Of a stretch of DNA of 7,880 bases, positions 1-5,764 are shown piece after piece. The first letter of the stretch is position 1. Each line of letters starts with the position of its first letter. The stretch spans positions 1 to 7,880 of the forward strand of contig JACCYR010000066.1 of NCBI GenBank assembly GCA_013696385.1, read 5' to 3'. Under the pieces are notes generated by a model. That model saw only the letters and a list, made by a program, of their open reading frames with translations, was not told the DNA's origin and ran no database searches. Both the position numbers and the translations under genes were made by a program. The stretch is from Acidobacteriota bacterium. Its GTDB lineage: Bacteria > Acidobacteriota > Blastocatellia > Pyrinomonadales > Pyrinomonadaceae.

Positions 1-249
1 TATCGAAAAGCGGGAATTATCTTGAGTGGACTTGTGCCAAATGAAAATCTGACAAAGCGAATGTTTGAAGATGAACGCTTTCAAAAACAACATAATTTGA
101 TGAAAGCGATTGACGAATTAAACCAAAAATTCGGCAAAGACACGGTAAGATTCGGAAGCGTGAAAAACGAAGGAAGTTGGAAAATGAAACAAACTCGAAA
201 AAGTCAGAGTTATACAACTAATTGGAATGAGATTCTTGTTGTAAATTGA
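1..249 (+). CDS. umuC: UmuC-type Y-family DNA polymerase, C-terminal end (partial, 5' end outside window)
   Basis: This is the last 82 codons of a larger gene. The frame is open from base 1 (YRKAGIILSGLVP...) and ends with TGA at 247-249. The fragment matches the C-terminal DUF4113 domain of UmuC, the catalytic subunit of error-prone polymerase V. Its landmarks are YRKAG near the start, then LTKRMFEDERF, then KFGKDTVRFG, and a closing YTTNWNEIL, the usual last strand before the stop. UmuC carries out translesion synthesis in the SOS response, usually with UmuD' encoded just upstream. The polymerase domain itself lies outside the window, so activity cannot be judged. umuDC pairs are often carried by plasmids and genomic islands. 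That fits its position about 145 bases before a tRNA-derived attachment-like repeat, so it may belong to a neighbouring element rather than to the purine operon. Confidence 0.88.
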   Translation, partial: YRKAGIILSGLVPNENLTKRMFEDERFQKQHNLMKAIDELNQKFGKDTVRFGSVKNEGSWKMKQTRKSQSYTTNWNEILVVN

Positions 250-257
250 TAGCGTTT

Positions 258-288
258 TTGAGTGCCAATTGAGTGCCAAACGTGCCAA
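258..288 (+). repeat. Tandem short direct repeats (TTGAGTGCCAA x2 plus GTGCCAA)
   Basis: TTGAGTGCCAA occurs twice back to back at 258-268 and 269-279. A third GTGCCAA core follows at 282-288. The block starts nine bases after the umuC stop and ends about 105 bases before the tRNA-derived repeat. Short spaced direct repeats beside an att core are typical of arm-type binding sites for tyrosine recombinases. That role is inference, because no integrase is visible here. Confidence 0.6.
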
Positions 289-315
289 ACTTAGCAAAAC
301 TCAATGAAAGTATAA

Positions 316-369
316 TTAACTAAAATGTGAAAAATGCTGAACAAATCGAAGTAAAATGAACTTAGTTAA
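316..369. repeat. Short inverted repeat upstream of first tRNA fragment
   Basis: TTAACTAA at 316-323 and its exact reverse complement TTAGTTAA at 362-369 are separated by 38 bases. The pair ends 24 bases before the first tRNA 3' fragment. Alone, eight AT-rich base pairs could be chance. It is listed because the second tRNA fragment is preceded by a longer inverted repeat at nearly the same distance and loop size. Confidence 0.3.
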
Positions 370-393
370 ACTCGACAAAACAAACAGGTAAGT

Positions 394-441
394 CTGGCAG
401 TCATGAGGTCAGGGGTTCGAACCCCCTCGACTCCACCAATA
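394..441 (+). repeat. tRNA-Ala(GGC)-like 3' half, copy 1: probable integration (att) site
   Basis: These 48 bases fold as the 3' half of a tRNA. The parts are a seven-base anticodon loop CTGGCAG (T33, anticodon GGC), the 3' strand of the anticodon stem TCATG, variable loop AGGTC, T-stem AGGGG/CCCCT around TTCGAAC, 3' acceptor strand CGACTCC, discriminator A and an encoded CCA. U70 in the acceptor strand would fit the G3:U70 identity pair of tRNA-Ala. The order closely parallels known bacterial tRNA-Ala(GGC). The 5' half is missing: no matching acceptor strand (GGAGTCG-like) or D-arm lies upstream, so this is not a functional gene. A second copy at 7586-7633 differs at one base. Identity beginning exactly at the anticodon loop is the classic crossover boundary of tyrosine recombinases that integrate into tRNA genes. 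Confidence 0.82.
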
Positions 442-456
442 GCATTAATAACTTAG

Positions 457-485
457 GGCAAGCTGTATGCTTGCCTTTTTATTTT
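457..485 (+). terminator. Rho-independent terminator after tRNA fragment copy 1
   Basis: GGCAAGC (457-463) and GCTTGCC (469-475) form a perfect seven-pair stem with a TGTAT loop. TTTTTATTTT follows at 476-485. The hairpin starts 16 bases after the tRNA-like CCA region, as expected for a tRNA gene terminator. It also insulates the operon downstream from transcription coming from umuC. Confidence 0.85.
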
Positions 486-504
486 CGTCATCAGTTACGC
501 TGTC

Positions 505-536
505 AAAGTTGAATAAACAAAGATAAAATTGAATAG
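505..536 (+). repeat. Subterminal 32-bp direct repeat, left copy
   Basis: Bases 505-536 match 7467-7498 at 29 of 32 positions in the same orientation. Each copy contains two spaced boxes, GTTGAATA and ATTGAATA. The left copy lies 63 bases inside the first tRNA fragment and overlaps the probable -35 element of the allantoinase promoter. The right copy lies 87 bases inside the second tRNA fragment. Confidence 0.65.
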
Positions 537-557
537 AATCCATTGTTGAAGTAGAAT
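529..557 (+). promoter_or_regulatory. Probable sigma-70 promoter of the uric acid operon
   Basis: TTGAAT (529-534) and TAGAAT (552-557) are separated by exactly 17 bases, giving 4/6 and 5/6 matches to the -35 and -10 consensus. Transcription would start near 564, about 22 bases before the allantoinase ATG. It lies just downstream of the terminator, where an operon promoter is expected. In AT-rich sequence such matches also arise by chance, so this is a candidate only. Confidence 0.45.
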
Positions 558-586
558 TTGCTTGCTTACTACACATAAAACGAAAA

Positions 587-1942
587 ATGGAAAGGTCAGA
601 CTTAATCATTCGCAGCCGCCGAGTTGTATTGCCGGAAACCACTCGTCCGGCTTCGGTGCATATTCGCGGCGGCATCATTACGGCTTTGGGCGAATGGGAT
701 GATGTTCCGGCTCAAACTCCGCTTGTAGATGCGGGAGATGCGGTGGTGATGCCGGGATTGGTGGACGCGCACGTTCACGTTAACGAACCGGGACGTGCCG
801 AGTGGGAAGGCTTTACGACGGCGACGCGGGCGGCGGGAGCGGGCGGCGTAACGACGCTGGTGGATATGCCGCTCAACAGCATTCCGCCGACTACGACGCT
901 CAAAGGGTTTTCGGAAAAACTCGCGGCGGCAAACGGGCAATGCTGGATTGACGTTGCTTTCTGGGGCGGTGTTGTTCCGGGCAACACGGGCGAATTAAAA
1001 TTGCTTTTGGACGCGGGTGTGCGGGGCTTCAAATGTTTTTTGGTGCATTCGGGAGTTGATGAATTTCCGCACGTTACAGAATCAAATTTGCTTGAAGCGA
1101 TACCGGAATTGGCAAAATTAAATTCGGTTCTTCTCGTTCACGCCGAAGTTCCCGAACCGATTGAAAATGCCGCCGCAGAATTAGCTGACAGCAATCCGCA
1201 AGATTATCAAACCTTTCTAAAATCGCGTCCGAGAGCGTCGGAAAACGAAGCGGTTGAATTGATGATTCGCCTGTGCCGCAAAACGAGGGCGAGAGTTCAC
1301 ATCGTTCATCATTCTTCGTCCGACGTTTTGCCAATACTCAAAGCGGCGCGCGCGGAAGGCTTGCCGCTGACGGTTGAAACCTGCCCGCATTATTTAACCT
1401 TCGCGGCGGAAGAAATTCCCGACGGCGCAACCTATTTTAAATGCTGTCCGCCGGTGCGCGAGCGCGAGAATCGAGAAAAGCTCTGGGCGGCGTTGGCGGA
1501 CGGCGTGATTGATATGGTTGTCTCAGACCATTCGCCCTGCACGCCGAATTTGAAATTATTGGAAACTGGCGATTTTCTTGAGGCTTGGGGCGGCATTGCA
1601 GCTCTGCAATTCAGTTTGCCGATGATGTGGACAAACTTGCAAAAGCGCGGTTTCGGTCTGCGCGAATTGACTCGATGGATGTCTGCCGCGCCCGCGAAAC
1701 TAGCCGGTTTGGATAAACGCAAAGGTCGTCTGGCTCGCGGCTTTGACGCAGATATTGTAATCTTTCAGCCTGAAAAAGAATTCAAAGTCGTGCCCGAAAT
1801 CATTGAGTTTAAAAACAAGCTCACGCCGTATTCGGGAATGAGTTTGCGCGGTGTCGTCGAAGCGACTTACTTGCGCGGCGCGAAAGTTTTTGAGCAAGGG
1901 CGATTTGCCGAAAATGCAGTCGGCGTGCTGCTGACGAAATAA
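587..1942 (+). CDS. allB: Allantoinase
   Basis: Hydrolyses (S)-allantoin to allantoate in the cytoplasm, the fourth step of urate breakdown here. The 451-residue length is close to the family norm of about 450. It is an amidohydrolase of the dihydropyrimidinase/allantoinase type. The metal-binding set is complete: HxH in GLVDAHVHVNEPG (H62, H64), the lysine to be carboxylated in GFKCF (K149), H185 in LLVHAE, H241 in the VHIVHHSS stretch and D314 in VVSDHSPC. LVDMPLN and VETCPHYL are further family signatures. The N-terminal strand region (SDLIIRSRRVV) and the late RKGRLARGFDADIVIF segment form the usual small beta-sandwich. The ATG at 587 gives a normal family N-terminus, although no clear Shine-Dalgarno sequence precedes it. 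It is first in the operon and is separated from the other pathway genes by the cassette at 1987-2485. Confidence 0.95.
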   Translation: MERSDLIIRSRRVVLPETTRPASVHIRGGIITALGEWDDVPAQTPLVDAGDAVVMPGLVDAHVHVNEPGRAEWEGFTTATRAAGAGGVTTLVDMPLNSIPPTTTLKGFSEKLAAANGQCWIDVAFWGGVVPGNTGELKLLLDAGVRGFKCFLVHSGVDEFPHVTESNLLEAIPELAKLNSVLLVHAEVPEPIENAAAELADSNPQDYQTFLKSRPRASENEAVELMIRLCRKTRARVHIVHHSSSDVLPILKAARAEGLPLTVETCPHYLTFAAEEIPDGATYFKCCPPVRERENREKLWAALADGVIDMVVSDHSPCTPNLKLLETGDFLEAWGGIAALQFSLPMMWTNLQKRGFGLRELTRWMSAAPAKLAGLDKRKGRLARGFDADIVIFQPEKEFKVVPEIIEFKNKLTPYSGMSLRGVVEATYLRGAKVFEQGRFAENAVGVLLTK

Positions 1943-1986
1943 GATATAATTTTGAATGTGTAAGACCTGCATTATGCTGAAGCCGT

Positions 1987-2259
1987 ATGTCGGATATTGT
2001 TTGGACTGAATATCTTCAATACCGTGTAGGGTTGAGAGGCTTTGACTTGGCGAGGCTTGAGCGTATTATTCGTCATTCGAGCGAACGCTATTATGATACT
2101 GAAACGGGGCGAACGATTGCGGTCGGTCGCCATAACAAACAACTGGTAATGATTCCATACGAACAAAACGAAAACACCGTTATTCCTGTTACCATCCACG
2201 CCATTACCCGACAGCAAATCCGATTTCGGCTGCAAACCGGGAGGTTCACAAATGAATAA
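1987..2259 (+). CDS. DUF4258-like small protein, putative toxin of a toxin-antitoxin-like pair
   Basis: A 90-residue basic protein with no signal peptide or membrane segment. The order is a helix-rich N-terminal part (GFDLARLERIIRHSSERYYD), then strands carrying RTIAVGRH, LVMIPYE and TVIPVTIHAI, then a terminal TRQQIRFRLQTGRF. A helix, a beta hairpin and a late VTIHA..R motif resemble DUF4258, a small family with a RelE/BrnT-like appearance. The family call rests on pattern memory and is not firm. Its 3' end overlaps the start of the DUF2283 gene by eight bases (2252-2259), so the two are translationally coupled, as in type II toxin-antitoxin pairs. The ATG at 1987 has only a weak upstream purine run. 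It begins 44 bases after allantoinase and has no evident link to purine catabolism. Confidence 0.7.
   Translation: MSDIVWTEYLQYRVGLRGFDLARLERIIRHSSERYYDTETGRTIAVGRHNKQLVMIPYEQNENTVIPVTIHAITRQQIRFRLQTGRFTNE
2239..2244 (+). promoter_or_regulatory. Strong ribosome binding site for the DUF2283 gene
   Basis: GGGAGG lies inside the 3' end of the preceding gene, seven bases before the ATG at 2252. It is the clearest Shine-Dalgarno sequence in the operon and favours ATG 2252 over the in-frame ATG at 2261. A strong site for the second gene fits a pair in which the partner protein must be made in excess. Confidence 0.7.
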
Positions 2260-2485
2260 AATGCAAATGCGGTATTTTGAGCAAGAAGACGTTCTCCACT
2301 TGATAATTACCGAAGGTTCGGAGAGCCGGAGCGTAGAGCTGAGTCCGAATATCACAGTCGAACTCAATGAGCGAAACGAATTGGTCGGAGTGGAAATTCT
2401 GAGTGCCAGCACGTTCCTGCGGGACACGGTGTTGGAGTCTGTGCAGGCGAAAACTCTTCAAATGCTCGAAGCGCAGCCTGTTTAA
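2252..2485 (+). CDS. DUF2283 family protein, putative antitoxin
   Basis: A 77-residue acidic protein of the DUF2283 type. The family pattern is visible: a first strand MQMRYFEQEDVLHLII, a short loop with SRSVELSPNITVELNERNELVGVEIL, and then an SAS motif followed by a C-terminal amphipathic helix (from about residue 52) ending in LQMLEAQPV. DUF2283 proteins are small, often encoded directly after a DUF4258-like gene, and the pair is commonly suspected of being a toxin-antitoxin module. That function is established family context at best and is not shown here. Translation is probably coupled to the upstream gene through the eight-base overlap. The charge contrast (basic upstream product, acidic downstream product) also fits a neutralising partner. 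An alternative is a paired housekeeping module of unknown role. Confidence 0.78.
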   Translation: MNKMQMRYFEQEDVLHLIITEGSESRSVELSPNITVELNERNELVGVEILSASTFLRDTVLESVQAKTLQMLEAQPV

Positions 2486-2560
2486 AAAAGAATCCGGGAG
2501 ATTTGATTTCTTCACGCCGTCGCCGGATTTGCGCGATGTTAAAAACGACAGTCAAAATTT

Positions 2561-3562
2561 ATGATGGATTACACCGAACTGATTGATTTAGTTGGCGAGA
2601 AACTGGGCGGCGCGGTTTTATACGCCAATGATGATTTTTTCGCGCCGAAAGAGAATTTGCTCAAACAAGCTGCGCCGATTTTTATCGAAGGCAAATACAC
2701 CGACCTTGGCAAATGGATGGACGGTTGGGAAACGCGCCGCCGCCGTAGCCCGCGTCTTGATGAGAATTTCGATTGGTGCGTTATCCGTTTGGGATTGTCG
2801 GGAATCGTTCGCGGCGTTATTGTTGACACGAGTTTTTTTCGCGGCAATTTTCCTTCGCATTGCTCGATTGAAGCCTGTGCGATTGACGGGCAGCCGAATG
2901 TCGAGCAACTGCTTGATGTTGAAACCGAATGGATTGAAATCCTGCCGCAATCAGAATTGGAAGGCGATTCGCAAAATCATTTCACGATAAATTACGACAA
3001 GCGTATTACGCATTTGCGTTTGAAAATTTATCCCGACGGCGGCGTTGCTCGGCTTCGCGTTTTTGGCGAAGTGGTGCCGGATTGGGAAGCCTTGCGCCGC
3101 CGGAACAGCGAGATTGATTTGGCGGCGGCGGAACACGGCGGAACTGTGCTGGAAGCCAGCGATATGTTCTTCGGACACAAGCATAATCTGATTATGCCCG
3201 GACTGGCTCAAGATATGAGCGACGGCTGGGAAACCAAGCGGCGGCGCGGAGAAGGTTACGATTGGTGCGTTATCAAACTTGGCAATACCGGCAGCGTAAA
3301 GCGCGTCGAAGTTGATACTTCACATTTTAAAGGCAATTACCCCGAAAGCTGTTCGATTGAAGTTTGCCGCGCCGACGATGATACAAATTTTGACGCGCTG
3401 GATTGGCAGGAATTATTGACAAATTCTAAACTTCAGGCGCACACGCGGCACGTTTTCGTTGATGAAATCAAAGATTGCGGAGCGGTAACGCACGCCCGAT
3501 TTAACATTTTCCCCGATGGCGGCGTGAGCCGTTTGCGGCTTTACGGGAGAATCTCGGAATGA
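2561..3562 (+). CDS. alc: Allantoicase
   Basis: Hydrolyses allantoate to (S)-ureidoglycolate and urea. The 333-residue length is typical. The family's two tandem homologous domains are plain. Domain 1 (about 16-170) has GGAVLYANDDFFAPKENLL, DGWETRRRR (54-62), DWCVIRLG (71-78), DTSFFRGNFP (89-98) and IYPDGGVARLRVFG (156-169). Domain 2 (about 193-331) repeats the pattern with ASDMFFGHKHNL, DGWETKRRRG (221-230), DWCVIKLG (234-241), DTSHFKGNYP (252-261) and IFPDGGVSRLRLYG. Two ATGs stand in tandem (2561 and 2564), and no clear ribosome site separates them. The stop overlaps the next gene by four bases (ATGA), so translation is coupled to OHCU decarboxylase. Confidence 0.95.
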   Translation: MMDYTELIDLVGEKLGGAVLYANDDFFAPKENLLKQAAPIFIEGKYTDLGKWMDGWETRRRRSPRLDENFDWCVIRLGLSGIVRGVIVDTSFFRGNFPSHCSIEACAIDGQPNVEQLLDVETEWIEILPQSELEGDSQNHFTINYDKRITHLRLKIYPDGGVARLRVFGEVVPDWEALRRRNSEIDLAAAEHGGTVLEASDMFFGHKHNLIMPGLAQDMSDGWETKRRRGEGYDWCVIKLGNTGSVKRVEVDTSHFKGNYPESCSIEVCRADDDTNFDALDWQELLTNSKLQAHTRHVFVDEIKDCGAVTHARFNIFPDGGVSRLRLYGRISE

Positions 3563-4077
3563 GCGAAAAATTAGAACAGTTAAATCAAGCCGCAAAAGAA
3601 ACCGTGGAATCTGATTTTTTGAATGCCTGTGGCTCGCAAAAATGGTCGCGAAAAATGGCAGAATCGCGTCCTTTCGACGACATTGCCGCGTTGCTAAATC
3701 AAGCAGAACAAATCTGGCGTAATCTCGAAGCAAAAGATTGGCTCGAAGCGTTCGCCGCGCATCCGAAGATTGGCGCGAAAAAAGCCGTGCCAAAACAATC
3801 GGCTCAATCTGCCGAATGGTCGCACGGCGAACAGTCCGGCACGCGCGCCGCAAACGATTCGGTATTGGAAGCATTAGCCGAAGCTAACCGTTTGTATGAA
3901 GAGAAATTCGGGTTTATATTTATTGTTTGCGCGACAGGAAAAAGCGCGGAAGAAATGTTGGCTATCTGTCAAGAGCGTTTGAATAATAACGCTGACACGG
4001 AAATTCGCATCGTGGCTGACGAACAGAGAAAGATAACGGAAATCAGGTTAAAGAAGTTGTTAGAATCGGAAAATTGA
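3559..4077 (+). CDS. uraD: 2-oxo-4-hydroxy-4-carboxy-5-ureidoimidazoline (OHCU) decarboxylase
   Basis: Decarboxylates OHCU stereospecifically to (S)-allantoin, the third step from urate. At 172 residues it matches the all-helical family. An early CGSQKWSRKMAESRPF (24-39) is the substrate-pocket region. AAHPKIGAKK contains the catalytic histidine H68 in the family's HP(R/K)IG motif. SHGEQSG (88-94) is the family EQ.G segment. FGFIFIVCATGKSAEEML (from about 115) is the hydrophobic core strand and helix. The C-terminal TEIRIVADEQRKITEIRLKKLL is the closing helix carrying a conserved arginine. It starts within the allantoicase stop and ends directly against the hydroxyisourate hydrolase start, so these genes form one translational block. 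Confidence 0.93.
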   Translation: MSEKLEQLNQAAKETVESDFLNACGSQKWSRKMAESRPFDDIAALLNQAEQIWRNLEAKDWLEAFAAHPKIGAKKAVPKQSAQSAEWSHGEQSGTRAANDSVLEALAEANRLYEEKFGFIFIVCATGKSAEEMLAICQERLNNNADTEIRIVADEQRKITEIRLKKLLESEN

Positions 4078-4419
4078 ATGAGCGCAATCACCACACACAT
4101 TCTGGATATTTCGTCAGGCTTTCCCGCTCGCGGCGTTCCGGTTACGTTGGAAAAACAGACTGAAGCAAATTGGGAAATCATCGGCAAAGGCGCGACGGAT
4201 GATGACGGAAGATTACGAGATTTATTAGATTCGGAAACGGTTTTGCAGACGGGAAATTATCGGCTGACTTTTGACACCAAAACTTATTTTGCAAATCAAA
4301 ATATCGAAGGATTTTATCCGCAGGTAACGGTTGCTTTCACCGTGCGCGACGCGGCGCAGCATTATCACGTTCCGCTTCTTTTGAGTCCGTTCGGTTATTC
4401 GACCTATCGCGGAAGCTAA
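4078..4419 (+). CDS. uraH: 5-hydroxyisourate hydrolase (transthyretin-like)
   Basis: Hydrolyses 5-hydroxyisourate, the unstable product of uricase, to OHCU. The 113-residue length and both end signatures are diagnostic. The N-terminus TTHILDISSGFPARGVPV carries the catalytic histidine H7. DDGRLRDLL carries the active-site arginine (R45/R47). The C-terminus reads HVPLLLSPFGYSTYRGS with H97 and the invariant final YRGS (110-113). There is no signal peptide, so the enzyme is cytoplasmic. The ATG at 4078 follows the uraD stop with no gap, and uricase begins four bases after its own stop. Close coupling of UraH and UraD with uricase suits the short-lived intermediates. Confidence 0.95.
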   Translation: MSAITTHILDISSGFPARGVPVTLEKQTEANWEIIGKGATDDDGRLRDLLDSETVLQTGNYRLTFDTKTYFANQNIEGFYPQVTVAFTVRDAAQHYHVPLLLSPFGYSTYRGS

Positions 4420-4423
4420 AATT

Positions 4424-5269
4424 ATGTCAGTCAAAATAGTTAATAATAATTACGGGAAAGCGCGTGTGCGCTTGATGAAAGTTGCACGGACGGGCGAGCG
4501 GCACGAACTACAAAATCTGACCGTTAAAATCGCGTTCGAGGGAGATTTCACGGAAGTTCACACCGCCGGCGATAACAGCCAAGTGCTGCCGACCGACACA
4601 ATGAAGAACACGGTTTATACGCTGGCGCATCAAACGCGGGAAATCGAAGAAATCGAGATTTTCGGATTGCGTTTGGCGGATTATTTTCTGGCGAACAATT
4701 CGCAGGTAACGCGGGTTATCGTCGAGATTGACGAACACGCCTGGACGCGCATTAATGTCGGCGGCGAGCCGCATCAACATTCTTTTATAAAAGGCGGCGA
4801 CGAAAAACGCACGGCAATAATCAGCGCGACACACGAAGGCACGACAGTTGAATCGGGCGTTGAAGATTTGATTGTTCTGAAAACAACTAAATCGGGTTTT
4901 GTCGGTTATATCAAAGACCGATACACGACTTTGCCGGAGACGACGGACAGAATTTTTGCCACTTCCATCAAAGCAGTTTGGCGTTACGCAAACACGGACG
5001 CGGCGACTGGCGAGAACTGGCGCGACATTCGGCAAACGATTATCGAAACCTTCGCCGAACACGACAGTCTTTCCGTTCAGCACACGCTTTATGCGATGGG
5101 CGAAGCAGTGTTGGAGAAATTTCCCGACATCACGGAAATCGCGTTCTCGCTGCCTAACATCCATTGCCTGCCGTTAGATTTTACGCGCTTTGGCTTGGAG
5201 AATGATAATCGGATTTTTGTGCCGACGGATGAACCGCACGGTTTGATTGAGGCGCGGTTGAGCCGTTAG
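4424..5269 (+). CDS. pucL: Factor-independent urate hydroxylase (uricase)
   Basis: Oxidises urate with O2 to 5-hydroxyisourate and H2O2 without cofactor, the entry step of this pathway. The 281-residue length is that of a stand-alone uricase, not the fused uraD-uricase of some Bacillus. Two T-fold (tunnelling-fold) domains are expected. Key residues are present: K12 in NNYGKARVR, T57 in SQVLPTDTMKNTVY, F159 in SGFVGY, R176 in ETTDRIFAT, Q219 in LSVQHTLY, and N245 and H247 in LPNIHCLP. F159, R176 and T57 even share the numbering of the Aspergillus flavus enzyme. The C-terminus ends in SR with no peroxisomal signal, as expected for a bacterium. No catalase or peroxidase gene for the H2O2 is seen in the window. 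Confidence 0.96.
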   Translation: MSVKIVNNNYGKARVRLMKVARTGERHELQNLTVKIAFEGDFTEVHTAGDNSQVLPTDTMKNTVYTLAHQTREIEEIEIFGLRLADYFLANNSQVTRVIVEIDEHAWTRINVGGEPHQHSFIKGGDEKRTAIISATHEGTTVESGVEDLIVLKTTKSGFVGYIKDRYTTLPETTDRIFATSIKAVWRYANTDAATGENWRDIRQTIIETFAEHDSLSVQHTLYAMGEAVLEKFPDITEIAFSLPNIHCLPLDFTRFGLENDNRIFVPTDEPHGLIEARLSR

Positions 5270-5301
5270 CCGATTGCTTTTCATTTTACTTTGTCAATTA
5301 C

Positions 5302-5319
5302 CTCTAGCTTTAGCTGGAG
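5302..5319. other. Small hairpin between uricase and the following hypothetical gene
   Basis: CTCTAGC (5302-5308) can pair with GCTGGAG (5313-5319) around TTTA, giving seven pairs including one G-T wobble. No T-run follows on either strand, so it is not a standard terminator. It could be an attenuating or RNA-processing structure where the tight gene packing ends. The stretch from 5270 to 5343 is AT-rich and otherwise empty. Confidence 0.3.
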
Positions 5320-5343
5320 AATAAAATTAAGACGGGAACTTAA

Positions 5344-5754
5344 ATGAATCCAATCGAAGAAATAAAAACGAAATTGCGAAAATATCCTCATGTTAAATAT
5401 GAAAGCAATGATTCTTCGATTAGCGTTTTCCCGATAACAGACAAAGGTTTCACTTTTGGGCTAATCGTGAATCAAAAAGGATATACAGTTTCTTTTAATG
5501 GCTGGCATAAAGATTTTCAAAGTAAAGAAGAAGCTCTTAATTGTTTCGCGTTTGGATTGTCTGACGAATGCCGTCTGAAAGAGTATCGGCGCGGCAATTT
5601 CGCGTACAAATGGTCAGTCGAATCTCAGGAAAATGGAGAATGGGTTGAGGATAGCACCACAGGACTCTTGCTTTTTCCATTTTGGAAGAAGGCAGAAGTT
5701 TGCTATCTCCAGAACAATCTTATTGATGGGAAAAAGAATATAGGAAAAATTTAA
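5344..5754 (+). CDS. Conserved hypothetical protein
   Basis: A 136-residue soluble protein with no signal peptide or membrane segment and no named domain that I recognise. It looks like a compact alpha/beta protein: an N-terminal helix (NPIEEIKTKLRKYP), strands SISVFPI, FTFGLIVN and YTVSFNGWHKDF, a helical EEALNCFAFGLSDECRLKEYRRG, then FAYKWSVESQENGEWVEDSTTGLLLFPFWKK and a last helix. The phrase ALNCFAFGLSDECRLKEYRRG followed by a KW.VES motif looks conserved and familiar from unnamed proteins scattered through Gram-negative genomes. It is clearly more AT-rich than the enzymes on each side, which suggests separate acquisition. A GGGA lies about ten bases before the ATG. It ends ten bases before the CitE-like gene, so it may be cotranscribed with it, but nothing links it to urate breakdown. 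Confidence 0.72.
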   Translation: MNPIEEIKTKLRKYPHVKYESNDSSISVFPITDKGFTFGLIVNQKGYTVSFNGWHKDFQSKEEALNCFAFGLSDECRLKEYRRGNFAYKWSVESQENGEWVEDSTTGLLLFPFWKKAEVCYLQNNLIDGKKNIGKI

Positions 5755-5764
5755 TAAAACTGAA

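Noticed and set aside
258..288. CRISPR-like repeat array
   Set aside because: The units are only 11 bases and directly abutting, with no spacers and no cas genes.
330..441. Intact tRNA gene ending at 438
   Set aside because: No GGAGTCG-like 5' acceptor strand, D-arm or 5' anticodon stem strand is present upstream. Only the part from the anticodon loop on is tRNA-like. The same is true of 7586-7633.
2592..2990. 132-codon + strand frame inside allantoicase
   Set aside because: It overlaps allantoicase in another frame. The tandem allantoicase motifs prove the longer frame, and this one has low-complexity shadow composition.
3413..3874. 153-codon minus-strand frame across the alc-uraD junction
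   Set aside because: It is antisense to two clearly identified enzymes, is arginine-rich and has no recognisable domain.
4508..5164. 218-codon open frame on the minus strand inside uricase
   Set aside because: It lies fully antisense to a gene with a complete set of uricase active-site residues. The translation is arginine/phenylalanine/asparagine-rich, as shadows of such codon usage are, and no family features appear.
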